Assembly: GCF_017873135.1 (NCBI RefSeq)
Contig: NZ_JAGGJV010000008.1
Location: 248,001 to 312,000, forward strand
Direction: 5' to 3'
DNA length: 64,000 nt
DNA from: Rhizobium herbae
GTDB lineage: Bacteria > Pseudomonadota > Alphaproteobacteria > Rhizobiales > Rhizobiaceae
Both the position numbers and the translations under genes were made by a program. Shown here piece after piece: positions 20,130 through 28,416 of this stretch. Numbering within the stretch: the stretch's first letter is position 1; every line of letters starts with the position of its first letter. Under the pieces are notes generated by a model that was not told the DNA's origin, did not search any database, and saw only the letters and a program-made list of their open reading frames with translations.

Positions 20130-20144
20130 GAACAAAAGATGAAC
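20130..20144 (-). promoter_or_regulatory. LexA box upstream of the DUF5680 gene
   Basis: GAAC AAAAGAT GAAC is exactly the alphaproteobacterial LexA direct-repeat architecture (GTTC-N7-GTTC on the - strand). It lies in the 79-base gap between two same-strand genes and overlaps a possible promoter, so it should control only the DUF5680 gene. Confidence 0.7.
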
Positions 20145-20152
20145 GTTGAAGG

Positions 20153-20734
20153 CTATTGTTCCTGACAGACTTTCTGACCTGTTTCGTCGTTCCAGTCCTT
20201 GAGGAAAATCATCTTTCCCGCGACCGCGACAGGCTTGTCGTTGAGTTTGCCCTTGCCGGTGAGGACATTGAAGTCGCAATTCGTGGTGTTGTCCGGGTCA
20301 AGTGTGTCGTAGGACGTGTAGGTATATCCGGCCACCACGAAGTCGAAGTTGCGATAGGCGACGGTCAGCTTCTGCTCCCAGCGATCGCGGCCAACGGCGT
20401 CATTGTGAGAGGTGATCAGGATCGAACCGTTCGGTAGCGCCGCGATCGAGGGAGCCCGTCCGGCCATGGTCAGGTCTCCCCATATCTTGTTGGTCGCCAC
20501 AGTCTTTAGTTTCAGCCGCTCGGTATCGCCGTCATTGAGGTAGATATACACAGCATGATCCTCATCGCTGCCCTCGGCGGCGGCCACCAGCATGGCGAGA
20601 TCCATGCTGCCGTCCTTGTCCCAATCGCCCGTGGCCGCGAACACGATGCGGTCCGGATCGATGGCTTCGGCGGCCTGCGCCGTGCTTGCGCAAAAGCCAA
20701 TGAACGCCGTCATGACGGCCAGCGATATCTTCAT
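20153..20734 (-). CDS. exported protein of unknown function with a Ca-binding-like repeat
   Basis: This 193-residue protein has a clear signal peptide (residues 1-21, ending AQA). The mature part begins with GDWDKDGSMDLAML, a DxDxDG loop of the kind found in FG-GAP/VCBS or dockerin-like calcium sites. Two Cys (in TTNCDF and QKVCQEQ) could form a disulfide. No enzyme family is recognised. GGGGAA before the ATG supports the start. The tandem LexA boxes at 20884-20909 are 150 bases upstream and face the other way, so its own regulation is unclear. Confidence 0.7.
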   Translation of the reverse strand: MKISLAVMTAFIGFCASTAQAAEAIDPDRIVFAATGDWDKDGSMDLAMLVAAAEGSDEDHAVYIYLNDGDTERLKLKTVATNKIWGDLTMAGRAPSIAALPNGSILITSHNDAVGRDRWEQKLTVAYRNFDFVVAGYTYTSYDTLDPDNTTNCDFNVLTGKGKLNDKPVAVAGKMIFLKDWNDETGQKVCQEQ

Positions 20735-20874
20735 GTTTCATTCCCCGATTGCCCTTGGCACCAAACTAGTCGGCCGGCCGGCATGCGTCCAGATGGCGTC
20801 GCTGTGGAGAAAGGCGTGGATTGAAAGTGTTTACCATCCCGGCAGCACCCGATCGCAAGATTTGCAGTTGCTGC

Positions 20875-20903
20875 TTGACGCGTGAACATAAATAGAACAT
20901 TAT
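20875..20903 (+). promoter_or_regulatory. sigma-70-like promoter of the 28-aa peptide gene
   Basis: TTGACG at 20875-20880 and CATTAT at 20898-20903 are 17 bases apart. The predicted start is near 20910, giving a leader of about 20 bases that contains GGAG at 20921-20924. The LexA repeats overlap the spacer and the -10 region. Confidence 0.55.
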
Positions 20904-20909
20904 AAGAAC
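20884..20909 (+). promoter_or_regulatory. two overlapping LexA boxes (three GAAC half-sites)
   Basis: GAAC occurs at 20884-20887, 20895-20898 and 20906-20909, each separated by exactly 7 bases, an 11-base periodicity. Each neighbouring pair is a complete Rhizobiales LexA site. They cover the promoter of the small peptide gene at 20932, predicting tight repression and release after DNA damage. Confidence 0.75.
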
Positions 20910-20931
20910 ATAACGGAAAAGGAGCCTGCCA

Positions 20932-21018
20932 ATGACCGACTTTATTCGTGATCTCGCTGCTTTCACCTCCATCGCCATGTTCGTCGCCAGCCTCTCGATT
21001 ATCGTCATTGGAATGTGA
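20932..21018 (+). CDS. 28-residue membrane peptide under SOS-type control
   Basis: The peptide reads MTDFIRDLAAFTSIAMFVAS and then LSIIVIGM: a short charged amphipathic start and one hydrophobic helix of about 19 residues, so it is a probable inner-membrane peptide. GGAG lies 7 bases before the ATG, a very good ribosome site for so short a frame, and a promoter overlapped by tandem LexA boxes is directly upstream. Small SOS-induced membrane peptides elsewhere inhibit division (SidA in Caulobacter) or depolarise the membrane (TisB). This one shares that design, but homology is not shown. It ends 178 bases before dnaE. Confidence 0.7.
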   Translation: MTDFIRDLAAFTSIAMFVASLSIIVIGM

Positions 21019-21069
21019 AGAGGGTTCAAGCCTTCGAACATCGTGGCCGGATTCTTCATTTCACGGAAG

Positions 21070-21083
21070 CCGAACCGGTTCGG
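21070..21083. promoter_or_regulatory. 14-bp perfect palindrome upstream of dnaE
   Basis: CCGAACCGGTTCGG lies 113 bases before the dnaE ATG and 51 bases after the small-peptide stop. It may be an operator or a short hairpin. It does not fit the LexA direct-repeat pattern, because the two half-sites face each other. No regulator can be named. Confidence 0.3.
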
Positions 21084-21196
21084 GCTGTGGACAATCCGGG
21101 ACCCGCATGAAAATGCCGTCGGACGGCGGATGAAATCTGGACATCTGCGGACGGAAACAGGATATCCTCGGGCCTTCACGGGAATCGGGGTGTGCG

Positions 21197-24100
21197 ATGG
21201 CGGATGCTGTAAACGACAAGCGGTTGGATAGCGGCGTCCCGGGCGAAACGTCTCCCCGGTTTGTTCATCTTCGCGTTCATTCGGCTTTCTCGCTGCTTGA
21301 GGGCGCCCTGCCGATCAAGAAGATCATCGGCAAGGCCGTGTCCGACGGGCAGCCTGCGATCGGCATTGCCGACACCAACAACCTGTTTGCCGCGCTCGAA
21401 TTCTCGCAGAAATGCATGGACGATGGTTTGCAGCCCTTGATCGGCTGCCAGCTGTCGATCGACATGGAGGATGAAGGCGAGGGCGAAAAACGCGGTCATG
21501 CCCAGCATCTGGCCAAGCTTCCGGCGATCGTGCTGATCGCCGCCACGGACGAGGGATACGTCCGTCTCGTCGATATCGTCAGCCGCGCCTATCTGGACGG
21601 CGAGGGCAACCAGTCCGTCCGCATCGCGCTGTCCTGGCTGCGCGACGGCGGAACGAACGGCTTGATTGCGCTGACCGGCGCCTCGGGCGGACCGGTCGAC
21701 ATGCCGTTGAAATCCGGACATCCGGGGCTCGCCGAAACGCGCCTCAAAACACTGGCTGCGCTGTTTGGCGACCGGCTCTATGTCGAACTTCAGCGTCATG
21801 GAAAATACGATCGGCGCCACGAAAACCGGATCGTCGATCTCGCCTACAAGCTCGACCTGCCGATCGTGGCGACCAACGAGCCGTTCTTCCCGTCGCCGGC
21901 CGAATTCGAGGCGCATGACGCGCTGATGGCGGTCGCCCACAATGCGATGGTGTCGGACGACAGCCGCTTCCGCCTGACGCCGGACCATTACCTGAAAAGC
22001 CGCAAGGACATGGCGGCGCTGTTTGCCGATCTGCCGGAGGCGCTCGACAACACGCTCGAGATCGCCAGGCGCTGCTCCTTCGTCCTGAAGACGCGCGCCC
22101 CGATCCTGCCGCGGTTTACCGGCGCTTCGGATGATCCGAAGGAGGCTGAGCGCGCCGAGGAGATCGAGCTGCGCCGTCAGGCGGTCGAAGGTCTCGACGA
22201 CAGGCTGCGCACGCTCGGGATGTCGCCTGGCTATACGGAGACCGATTATCGCGAACGGCTGGATTTCGAGCTCAGCGTCATCGAGAAGATGAAATTTCCG
22301 GGCTACTTCCTGATCGTTGCCGACTTCATCAAATGGGCAAAGCAGCAGGATATTCCGGTCGGCCCTGGCCGTGGGTCGGGTGCGGGCTCGCTGGTCGCCT
22401 ATGCGCTGACCATCACCGACGTCGATCCCTTGCGGTTTTCGCTGCTGTTCGAACGTTTCCTCAATCCCGACCGCGTCTCGATGCCCGACTTCGACATCGA
22501 CTTCTGCCAGGACCGGCGCGAAGAAGTGATCCGCTACGTGCAGCGCAAGTATGGCCGCGAGCAGGTGGCGCAGATCATCACCTTCGGATCGCTGCAGGCG
22601 CGCGCAGCACTGCGCGACGTCGGCCGCGTTCTCGAAATGCCCTATGGTCAGGTCGACAAGATCTGCAAGATGGTGCCGAACAATCCGGCCAATCCGACGA
22701 CACTTGCCAAGGCGATCGAGGAAGAGCCGCGGTTCCAGGAAGAGGTCGACAAGGAGCCGGTGATCGGTCGCCTTCTGGACATTGCCCAGAAGATCGAAGG
22801 TCTCTACCGCCACGCCTCGACCCATGCCGCCGGCATCGTCATCGGCGACCGGCCGCTGTCGCAGCTGGTGCCGATGTACCGCGATCCGCGCTCGGATATG
22901 CCCGTCACCCAGTTCAACATGAAGTGGGTCGAGCAGGCCGGTCTCGTCAAGTTCGACTTCCTCGGCCTGAAAACGCTCACCGTGCTCAAGGTCGCCGTCG
23001 ATTTCATCAAGAAACGCAATATCGAGGTCAGGCTCGAAGCCCTGCCGCTCGATGATCAGAAAACCTACGAGATGCTGTCCAAGGGCGACACGGTTGGCGT
23101 GTTCCAGGTGGAAAGTGCCGGCATGCGCAAAGCGCTGATCGGCATGCGGCCGGACTGCATCGAGGATATCATCGCGCTGGTGGCGCTCTATCGCCCCGGC
23201 CCGATGGAAAACATCCCGGTGTACAATGCTCGCAAGCATGGCGAGGAAGAGATCGAGTCGATCCATCCGAAGATCGATTACCTGCTGAAGGAAACACAAG
23301 GGGTTATCGTCTACCAGGAACAGGTGATGCAGATCGCCCAGGTCCTGTCGGGCTATTCGCTCGGCGAAGCCGATCTTCTGCGCCGCGCCATGGGCAAGAA
23401 GATCAAGGAGGAGATGGACAAGCAGCGCGCCCGTTTCGTCACCGGCGCCGTCGACAACGGCGTCTCGAAGCCGCAGTCCGATCTGATCTTCGACCTTCTG
23501 GCCAAGTTCGCCAACTACGGCTTCAACAAGTCGCATGCCGCCGCCTACGCCATCGTTTCCTACCAGACCGCCTATCTGAAGGCGCATTTCCCGGTCGAGT
23601 TCCTGGCAGCGTCGATGACGCTCGATATGTCGAATACCGACAAGATCAACGATTTCCGCCAGGATGCGATGCGGCTCGACATCGAGGTCATCCCGCCGTC
23701 GGTCCAGACCTCGTTCCGGCGCTTCGAGACAGGCGACAACCGCATCTACTATTCGCTCTCGGCCATCAAGGGCGTCGGCGAGGCGGCGGTCGATCACATC
23801 GTCGAGATGCGTGGCGACGAGCCCTTCGCCAATCTCGAGGATTTCTGCCTGCGGATCGATCCGAAGCTCTTGAACCGGCGCGTCTTCGAAAGCCTGATCT
23901 GCGCCGGCGCCTTCGATTGCTTCGGCTACGACCGGGCAGAGCTTGTCGGCGGTCTCGACCGCATCCTCGGTTTCGCGCAGATCGCCCAGGCCAACAAAAT
24001 CAGCGGTCAGAGCGACATGTTCGGGGCGGGCGCCGCGACGGGGCCGGAGCGGATCAGCCTGCCGGCCTATTCGCCGTGGCTGGCATCGGAAAAGCTGCAC

Positions 24101-24703
24101 CGCGAGTTCCAGGTTCTCGGCTTCTATCTCTCCGCCCATCCGCTCGACACCTACAACGACCTGCTGGCAAAGATCCGCGTCCAGACCTTCGCCGATTTTG
24201 CGGCATCCGTGAAAAAGGGCGCGGCGGCGGGACGACTGGCGGGAACGGTGACCTCGAAACAGGAGCGCAAGACCCGCACCGGCAACAAGATGGGCATCAT
24301 TGCCTTTTCCGATTCCACCGGCCAGTTCGAGGCGGTGCTGTTTTCCGAGGCGCTCAACCAGTATCGCGATCTGCTGGAGCCTGGAAAATCGCTGGTGATG
24401 ACGGTGCAGGCCGAAGAGCGGCCGGAAGGCATCGGACTGCGCATTCAGACGCTGCAGTCGCTGGAAGAGCGGTCGCTCCAGATGCAGAAGGCGCTACGGG
24501 TCTATGTCCGCGACAGTGGCCCGTTGCGGTCGGTCGCCACGCATCTGAATACGCGCGGGGATGGTCTGGTGTCCTTCATCGTCATCAAGGACAACGGCCA
24601 GCGGGAGATCGAGGTGGAGCTGAACGAGAAATACCGCATCTCACCGGAAATTGCGGCGGCGCTGCGAACAGCACCCGGCGTCATCGACGTCGAACTGGTG
24701 TAA
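21197..24703 (+). CDS. dnaE: DNA polymerase III alpha subunit
   Basis: This is the 1168-residue replicative polymerase catalytic subunit. It has an N-terminal PHP domain (FVHLRVHSAFSLLEGAL from residue 22), the palm with GPGRGSGAGSLVAYAL, catalytic aspartates in PDFDIDF (D431, D433; a third is expected downstream), a tandem HhH region and an OB fold from about residue 1010 (LAGTVTSKQERKTRTGN). The length is that of the replicative DnaE1, not of the damage-induced DnaE2/ImuC. GGGG precedes the ATG by 7 bases. The 3' end is 7 bases from the convergent L,D-transpeptidase gene. Confidence 0.97.
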   Translation: MADAVNDKRLDSGVPGETSPRFVHLRVHSAFSLLEGALPIKKIIGKAVSDGQPAIGIADTNNLFAALEFSQKCMDDGLQPLIGCQLSIDMEDEGEGEKRGHAQHLAKLPAIVLIAATDEGYVRLVDIVSRAYLDGEGNQSVRIALSWLRDGGTNGLIALTGASGGPVDMPLKSGHPGLAETRLKTLAALFGDRLYVELQRHGKYDRRHENRIVDLAYKLDLPIVATNEPFFPSPAEFEAHDALMAVAHNAMVSDDSRFRLTPDHYLKSRKDMAALFADLPEALDNTLEIARRCSFVLKTRAPILPRFTGASDDPKEAERAEEIELRRQAVEGLDDRLRTLGMSPGYTETDYRERLDFELSVIEKMKFPGYFLIVADFIKWAKQQDIPVGPGRGSGAGSLVAYALTITDVDPLRFSLLFERFLNPDRVSMPDFDIDFCQDRREEVIRYVQRKYGREQVAQIITFGSLQARAALRDVGRVLEMPYGQVDKICKMVPNNPANPTTLAKAIEEEPRFQEEVDKEPVIGRLLDIAQKIEGLYRHASTHAAGIVIGDRPLSQLVPMYRDPRSDMPVTQFNMKWVEQAGLVKFDFLGLKTLTVLKVAVDFIKKRNIEVRLEALPLDDQKTYEMLSKGDTVGVFQVESAGMRKALIGMRPDCIEDIIALVALYRPGPMENIPVYNARKHGEEEIESIHPKIDYLLKETQGVIVYQEQVMQIAQVLSGYSLGEADLLRRAMGKKIKEEMDKQRARFVTGAVDNGVSKPQSDLIFDLLAKFANYGFNKSHAAAYAIVSYQTAYLKAHFPVEFLAASMTLDMSNTDKINDFRQDAMRLDIEVIPPSVQTSFRRFETGDNRIYYSLSAIKGVGEAAVDHIVEMRGDEPFANLEDFCLRIDPKLLNRRVFESLICAGAFDCFGYDRAELVGGLDRILGFAQIAQANKISGQSDMFGAGAATGPERISLPAYSPWLASEKLHREFQVLGFYLSAHPLDTYNDLLAKIRVQTFADFAASVKKGAAAGRLAGTVTSKQERKTRTGNKMGIIAFSDSTGQFEAVLFSEALNQYRDLLEPGKSLVMTVQAEERPEGIGLRIQTLQSLEERSLQMQKALRVYVRDSGPLRSVATHLNTRGDGLVSFIVIKDNGQREIEVELNEKYRISPEIAAALRTAPGVIDVELV

Positions 24704-24710
24704 TTCGGGT

Positions 24711-25943
24711 TCAGGATTTCGGCTTGGTGTGGGTAATCGTCACGAAGTCCGTGCCGTCGCCGGTTTCCTGTCCAAGCCCCATGTCGGAGATGGTTAGCGA
24801 CGAGCCCTCGGCCAGAAGACCGTCGATCCGCTGGCGCGCGTCATCGGGAATGGTGATGCGGCTCATGCTGCGTTGCGCGGCATTGAACGCCGTCGCATCT
24901 TCTTCCACGGTAATGCCCAGCCGTTTCTTCATCCCGCCGGGTAGGGCATTGTCGAGCGTGACAGTGAACCACTCGCCCTTGCCGGTCGAAGCATCGATGT
25001 TCTGGAACTGGAAGAAATGCGTGCCGAGCGCGATCTCCGGCTTGTCGATCACCACGGGCGTTTCGAACAGCGGCGTAAAATCGCGGCGAACGAGAAGCTG
25101 GCCGTTTGGCGGCTTGCCCTTGCCTGCCTTGAGATAGAGCGCTTCCACGAAAGCAGGCGTTATCTTGCCGTCGACAGGCAGTTTTTCCGCCGTCTGAAAG
25201 GCCCTGACGGCCTCCACGGTTTGCGTACCGGCGTAACCATCGGGAATGCCTGCGGCATAACCCAGTTGATTGAGCAGCGCCTGGATATCGAGCGTGATCT
25301 CGCGCTGGCCGCGATGGGTGATCAGCATGCGGATCGGCGGTTCTTTTTCGGTCTCGACGGGCGCAGTCTTGGCCGCATCGGGCTCGATCGTGGCGACTTC
25401 GACGGATTTCGCGTCAACCTGCGAGACGCTCGGCCGCAACGTCGCGTCCGAAAGCAGCGCGGGCTCTTGGGCTGCCGGCTGGAAAAGGAAGGGGTCGGAG
25501 ATGGCGACCGGCGTCAGCTGGCGGTCGGAGATCAGCACATGCAGGCCGCGACCGGTCATCTTGAACAGTTGCTTGGCGAAATCATCGGGCAAACGCACGC
25601 AGCCGTGCGACGCCGGATAGCTTGGAACATGATTGGAGGCATGCAGCGCGATGCCAGACCAGGTCAGCCGCTGCATGAAGGGCATCGGCGCATTCGAATA
25701 GATGTTCGACTTGTGGAAGCGGCGTTTCTCCAGAATGGAAAAGATGCCGGTCGGCGTCGAGTGACCGGCTTTCCCCGACGAGATATTGGACGTCGCAACG
25801 ACAGTGTCACCATCGTAGACCACCAGTGATTGCTGGTCCTTGGAAACGATTATCTGCAGAGGAGCCTGCTCGCCGGCCGCAAAAGCGGTGCTGGCAGACA
25901 GGGTGAGGGCGAAGCCGATACCGAAGGCAAGACGCAAAACCAT
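24711..25943 (-). CDS. L,D-transpeptidase with peptidoglycan-binding domain
   Basis: This is a 410-residue exported YkuD-family enzyme that makes 3-3 peptidoglycan cross-links or attaches proteins to peptidoglycan. The signal peptide spans residues 1-22 (ending AFA). The catalytic domain has H101 and the signature SHGCVR with C115 as nucleophile. A peptidoglycan-binding domain lies at about 215-270 (LLNQLGYAAGIPDGYAGTQT). The C-terminal 130 residues are not assigned. I use the ATG at 25943; an in-frame TTG at 25961 would add six residues. Confidence 0.9.
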   Translation of the reverse strand: MVLRLAFGIGFALTLSASTAFAAGEQAPLQIIVSKDQQSLVVYDGDTVVATSNISSGKAGHSTPTGIFSILEKRRFHKSNIYSNAPMPFMQRLTWSGIALHASNHVPSYPASHGCVRLPDDFAKQLFKMTGRGLHVLISDRQLTPVAISDPFLFQPAAQEPALLSDATLRPSVSQVDAKSVEVATIEPDAAKTAPVETEKEPPIRMLITHRGQREITLDIQALLNQLGYAAGIPDGYAGTQTVEAVRAFQTAEKLPVDGKITPAFVEALYLKAGKGKPPNGQLLVRRDFTPLFETPVVIDKPEIALGTHFFQFQNIDASTGKGEWFTVTLDNALPGGMKKRLGITVEEDATAFNAAQRSMSRITIPDDARQRIDGLLAEGSSLTISDMGLGQETGDGTDFVTITHTKPKS

Positions 25944-26057
25944 AGGAACATCCGGACACAAGAAACCAAGGATGAGCCTAGCTTGAGAGATTTAAAGAAG
26001 CTTTGCTGTTTCGCGCGGAACACATCAACGTGAAGCCGGCTACTTTCGCCCATCCTT

Positions 26058-27347
26058 CTACTTTCGCCCGCCCTTGCCGAAAGTGTAGCCGGTCTCGACC
26101 GACGCCTTGCCGAACTTGTCGCGCAACGTATTGATTGCCGCTTCCGCAGCCGCACGGCGCGTCGCCTGCGTATCGACGAGATCCGGCGGATCGGCAAGAT
26201 CGGGAGCGGAAAGGTCGGAGACGCCGATGCCGATCAGGCGGAATTTCGTCCCGTCGGTTTCCTTGTCGAGAAGCTGCATGCCGGTGCGGAAGATGCGGTC
26301 GGCAAGCCGGGTCGGGCTGTCGAGACGGCGGTTGCGCGTCCGGCTCTTGAAATCGGCGGTCTTCAGCTTCAGCACGACGGTCTGCCCGGCGATATCGGCC
26401 TTGCGCAGGCGGTGCGCCACCTGCTCGCTCAAGCGGCGCAGATGCGTCACCAGGTCGTCGTAGTCACAGAGATCGTCGTTGAAGGTCGTTTCCGAAGAGA
26501 CGCTCTTGGCTTCGCCATCGATATCCACGGTACGCTCGTCCTGCCCGCGCGACAGGCGGTAGAGGCGCTGGCCCATCGTGCCGTAGCGCTTCATCAGGTC
26601 GGTTTCTTCCATCGTCTGCAGCTGGCCTATGGTGCGGATACCATCGCGCTCCAGGGTTGCCGAAAAGGCTTTGCCGACGCCCCAGATCATCGTGACTGGC
26701 CTGTCTTTGAGAAAATCCAGCGCCTCGGCCGCGCCGATGACGGAAAAGCCGCGCGGCTTCTGCAGGTCGGAGGCGACCTTGGCGAGGAACTTGCAGTAGG
26801 ACAGGCCGACCGAAACGGTGATGCCGATCTCCTGTTCGACGCGGCGGGCGAATTTTGCCAGGGTCCGGGCAGGGGGATCGTGGTGCAGGCGCTCGGTGCC
26901 TTTCAGCTCGAGAAAGGCTTCATCAATCGACAGCGGCTGCACCAGCGGCGTCAGCTCCTGCATCAGCATGCGCACCTGGCGGCCGACCCGCACATATTTC
27001 TCCATGTCCGGCTTGATGACAACAGCCTGCGGACAGGCCTCCAGCGCCTTGAACATCGGCATCGCGGAGCGGACGCCATGGATGCGGGCGATGTAGCAGC
27101 AGGTGGAGACAACGCCGCGCTTGCCGCCGCCGATGATCACCGGCTTGTCGGCCAGCTCCGGATTGTCGCGCTTCTCGACGGACGCATAGAAGGCGTCGCA
27201 GTCGATATGGGCAAGGGTCAGTTGATAGAGTTCGGCGTGATACAGCAGGCGCGGGCTGCCGCAGGCCCGGCAACGGCGCATGCCGGCCGGCTGGCCCGTC
27301 AGGCAGTCTCGGCAAAAACCCGGAAATTGCTGCGCGTCTGTTTGCAT
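26058..27347 (-). CDS. dinB: DNA polymerase IV with N-terminal Cys4 motif
   Basis: This is a 429-residue Y-family translesion polymerase. Catalytic acidic residues are D49 and D51 ([12 protein letters not shown]) and D142/E143 (SIDEAF). The thumb region with [15 protein letters not shown] and the little-finger domain follow. Unlike E. coli DinB it has about 40 extra N-terminal residues with two CxxC pairs (C12/C15, C26/C29), probably a small zinc ribbon; related rhizobial DinB proteins carry the same extension. A LexA direct repeat lies 7-21 bases before the ATG, so it should be induced by DNA damage. Confidence 0.96.
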   Translation of the reverse strand: MQTDAQQFPGFCRDCLTGQPAGMRRCRACGSPRLLYHAELYQLTLAHIDCDAFYASVEKRDNPELADKPVIIGGGKRGVVSTCCYIARIHGVRSAMPMFKALEACPQAVVIKPDMEKYVRVGRQVRMLMQELTPLVQPLSIDEAFLELKGTERLHHDPPARTLAKFARRVEQEIGITVSVGLSYCKFLAKVASDLQKPRGFSVIGAAEALDFLKDRPVTMIWGVGKAFSATLERDGIRTIGQLQTMEETDLMKRYGTMGQRLYRLSRGQDERTVDIDGEAKSVSSETTFNDDLCDYDDLVTHLRRLSEQVAHRLRKADIAGQTVVLKLKTADFKSRTRNRRLDSPTRLADRIFRTGMQLLDKETDGTKFRLIGIGVSDLSAPDLADPPDLVDTQATRRAAAEAAINTLRDKFGKASVETGYTFGKGGRK

Positions 27348-27353
27348 CGATCA

Positions 27354-27368
27354 GAACAAAAGTTGAAC
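27354..27368 (-). promoter_or_regulatory. LexA box of dinB
   Basis: GAAC AAAAGTT GAAC (GTTC-N7-GTTC on the coding strand) ends only 6 bases before the dinB start. It matches the architecture and spacing of the boxes at 20130 and 20884, which supports all three. Confidence 0.8.
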
Positions 27369-27433
27369 ATTTTCACGATACGCCCTAAGCTGCCGAGTCT
27401 CAAGGCAGGTGCCGTGAGATGGGATATATAGTT

Positions 27434-27754
27434 TTAGATCGGGCGGGCTTGGGCATAAGCATTCACGGCGGAGCAAAGTTTATTGAACCTTTCAACGAGC
27501 TGCTCGATTTCATCTATCCGTTCGATGTGCTCCCAGACGAGCTGTTCTCCGTCGGAGTCGATGATCTCGTAATCCGCAAAGCCGCCCTGATAATATGTAA
27601 TCCGGCCCAAATGGTCTGCGAGTATGACATCAACATAAGAGCCACTCTCGTGAACAACATCTGCAAATTCAACGAAGCCGCTGCCGACGAGCACAACGCT
27701 CGAGCTTCTGCTTCTTATTGCATCGATAAATTCCACGACCGTGGGGTGGGGCAT
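27434..27754 (-). CDS. hypothetical protein, 106 aa
   Basis: This small soluble alpha/beta protein is not recognised. It has alternating strands (SVVLVGSGFVEFADVV, YVDVILADHLGRITYY) and a C-terminal amphipathic helix (IDEIEQLVERFNKL). GGAG at about 6 bases before the ATG supports translation. The composition is less GC-rich than its neighbours, which suggests later acquisition. Together with the HAD gene it sits between dinB and DUF3572. Confidence 0.6.
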   Translation of the reverse strand: MPHPTVVEFIDAIRSRSSSVVLVGSGFVEFADVVHESGSYVDVILADHLGRITYYQGGFADYEIIDSDGEQLVWEHIERIDEIEQLVERFNKLCSAVNAYAQARPI

Positions 27755-27772
27755 ATTCGACTCCCATGTCTT

Positions 27773-28414
27773 TTACCGCAGGATATGTGTGCGGATAAGC
27801 GCGGCTGCGTCCGTCCAGCTGTCCGCTTTCAGAATGCCATCGCCCGGATCCGGCGCCATCGCCCGGAATTGCGCGTTCGCCATCAGGTTGACCAGCAGGC
27901 ACTCCGGCGCGTGGGTGCGCACCGATTGCAGATTGCGCAGGATATCGTCGATGAACACCAGAGGCACGGTGCGGGCGTCATGCAGGCGCTTGATGATCGG
28001 GCCTTTGGGTTCTTCGCTGGCCAGCAGCGGGTAGTGAAGGCCATGCCGGTCGAGCAGTGCCCGCCTGACGCCGGTGTGGCGCGGCGGCATGGCAGTGAGG
28101 AAAATGATGTCGGCATCCACGGAAAGCGAGGCCAGGGTGTCGACAACGCGATCGGCCGGCGTCTGCCATGCGTCCTGGAGCGTAAAGAACTCCTCGAGAA
28201 AATCCGTTGTCATCTGGTCCGCCACCGGTTCGCCGCTGTCCAGCCGCACGACGTTTCCATGCAGCCGGAACGATCGCGGCAGCAGATCACAACCGGACGA
28301 GCGCAGGAAGTCGCGGAAAGGCGTGACGAATTCGAGCACCACCTCGTCGATGTCGCAGACGATCAGCGGCCGGTCGGACAAGTGGATATGGTTGAGGTCG
28401 AGCACATCCGTCAC
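27773..28414 (-). CDS. HAD-like hydrolase
   Basis: This is a 213-residue protein with haloacid-dehalogenase features: motif I as DIDEVVLEF (two Asp spaced DxD), motif II region IIFLTAMPPRHTGVRR and a later acidic motif VFIDDI. HAD enzymes are mostly phosphatases; the substrate cannot be inferred. The start is taken as the GTG at 28414, two bases after the DUF3572 stop, so translation is probably coupled. Longer in-frame starts overlap DUF3572 fully and add Arg/Ala-rich shadow sequence. Confidence 0.75.
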   Translation of the reverse strand: MTDVLDLNHIHLSDRPLIVCDIDEVVLEFVTPFRDFLRSSGCDLLPRSFRLHGNVVRLDSGEPVADQMTTDFLEEFFTLQDAWQTPADRVVDTLASLSVDADIIFLTAMPPRHTGVRRALLDRHGLHYPLLASEEPKGPIIKRLHDARTVPLVFIDDILRNLQSVRTHAPECLLVNLMANAQFRAMAPDPGDGILKADSWTDAAALIRTHILR

Positions 28415-28416
28415 GG

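Noticed and set aside
21263-21278. GTTC-N8-GTTC inside the start of dnaE as a further LexA box
   Set aside because: The spacer is 8, not 7 bases, and the site is inside coding sequence.
21176-24139. A 987-codon open frame on the - strand opposite dnaE
   Set aside because: Antisense shadow of a certain gene with biased composition and no recognisable family.
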